From an uncultured Candidatus Melainabacteria bacterium (GTDB lineage: Bacteria > Cyanobacteriota > Vampirovibrionia > Gastranaerophilales > Gastranaerophilaceae), in contig CAKUTL010000071.1 of assembly GCA_934692295.1 (NCBI GenBank), positions 1 to 5,928 on the forward strand: 5,928 bases of DNA. The letters are read 5' to 3'. A program made the translations under genes and the position numbers. How positions within the stretch are numbered: position 1 is the first letter of the stretch; each line of letters begins with the position of its first letter. Positions 5,426 to 5,928 of this stretch are shown here, piece after piece. Below the pieces are notes generated by a model, which saw only the letters and a program-made list of their open reading frames with translations, made no database searches and was not told where the DNA came from.

Positions 5426-5928
5426 TTGATAAAAAAAATTGTAGGAATAATTTGTTTAATATTAATTGTAGGTATTTTATACACAACAAAAAATACCCAT
5501 CAAACTTCACATACCAAACAAACAACCCTTCAATTTGCATCTTGGGGTTCGGAATCAGAAATAAGCATTCTTAAACCAATTTTATCTGATTTTGAAAAAG
5601 AAAATCCTGATATAAAAATTGATTTTATGCACATTCCACAAAATTATTTTCAAAAAATTCATCTTCTTTTTGCATCAAACACAGCTCCTGACGTGATTTT
5701 TATAAATAATCAATACCTCCCAATATACGCAAATGCTGGAGTTCTAGAAGATTTATCAACTTACAAAAACGAATTTGAATATAACAAATTTTTCCCAATC
5801 GCAATTGATACTTTGAGTTATAAAAAAAAGATGTATGCAATACCACGGGATGTTTCAACACTCGTCGTTTTTTACAATAAAGATATTTTTGATAAATACA
5901 ATGTTCGATATCCAAACAAAAATTGGAC
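5426..5928 (+). CDS. ABC transporter substrate-binding protein (family 1), 5' part only
   Basis: Extracytoplasmic solute receptor, of the group that feeds sugar-type ABC importers (MalE/UgpB-like); substrate not predictable from this part. The TTG at 5426 opens a frame of 167 codons plus 2 nt to the window edge, perhaps 40% of a typical 400-450 aa member. Residues 1-20 are Ile-Lys-Lys then a hydrophobic helix. The mature fold starts with strand Thr-Leu-Gln-Phe-Ala-Ser-Trp-Gly (34-41), then the helix and Phe-Glu-Lys-Glu-Asn-Pro-Asp-Ile-Lys (56-64), the family's Ala-Pro-Asp-Val strand (87-90), Gly-Val-Leu-Glu-Asp-Leu (105-110), and the Tyr-Ala-Ile-Pro-Arg-Asp (137-142) to Phe-Tyr-Asn-Lys-Asp-Ile-Phe (149-155) segment. 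No lipobox cysteine follows the hydrophobic stretch and no signal peptidase I site is obvious, so it may stay anchored by its N-terminal helix. Permease and ATPase genes, if present, lie beyond the right edge. Confidence 0.88.
   Translation, partial: MIKKIVGIICLILIVGILYTTKNTHQTSHTKQTTLQFASWGSESEISILKPILSDFEKENPDIKIDFMHIPQNYFQKIHLLFASNTAPDVIFINNQYLPIYANAGVLEDLSTYKNEFEYNKFFPIAIDTLSYKKKMYAIPRDVSTLVVFYNKDIFDKYNVRYPNKNW

Noticed and set aside
5700..5915. Minus-strand 71-codon open frame
   Set aside because: Opposite the substrate-binding protein, whose family motifs run through this stretch.

Overview
The window looks like a low-G+C (roughly one third by eye), diderm bacterium, most likely a non-photosynthetic gut-type relative of the Cyanobacteria (Melainabacteria/Vampirovibrionia, order Gastranaerophilales). 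Three things point there: a TolC-family outer-membrane efflux gene (so an outer membrane exists), a membrane protein with an AMIN-like domain (a domain common in Cyanobacteria), and a small N-acetyltransferase with a Phe-Gly-Ala-Arg N-terminal tag of a kind I remember from many Gastranaerophilales proteins. The lineage is an inference, not proven by a marker gene.

Layout: (1) 1-1424, minus strand, a TolC-like outer-membrane factor whose 3' end runs off the left edge. It ends, as far as visible, in a histidine-rich tail. (2) 1425-1542, a divergent intergenic region with -10-like boxes for both flanking genes and an orphan Shine-Dalgarno-like AGGAGGT. (3) 1543-2106, plus strand, a GNAT-fold acetyltransferase. 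(4) 2109-3005, minus strand, a complete Era GTPase, convergent with the acetyltransferase at a 2-nt gap. (5) 3006-3101, a second divergent promoter region. (6) 3102-5324, plus strand, a 740-residue protein of unknown function: signal peptide, AMIN-like domain, Pro/Lys-rich linker, one transmembrane helix, long polar region, and a compact C-terminal domain. (7) 5325-5425, a strong hairpin terminator and the Shine-Dalgarno site of the next gene. (8) 5426-5928, plus strand, the first 167 codons of an ABC-transporter family 1 substrate-binding protein, cut by the right edge.

The genes do not form one operon. Strands alternate and each gene seems to have its own promoter. A shared theme is the envelope: efflux outer-membrane factor, AMIN-like bitopic protein and solute-binding protein. 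Era is a housekeeping ribosome-assembly GTPase. Three starts (TolC, acetyltransferase, Era) lack a Shine-Dalgarno and have a -10-like box 4-6 nt from an ATG, suggesting leaderless transcripts, whereas the substrate-binding protein has a normal AGGA site before a TTG start. I see no CRISPR array, tRNA, rRNA, insertion sequence or other mobile element. The best candidates for something undescribed are the large AMIN-like protein and the leaderless start pattern.
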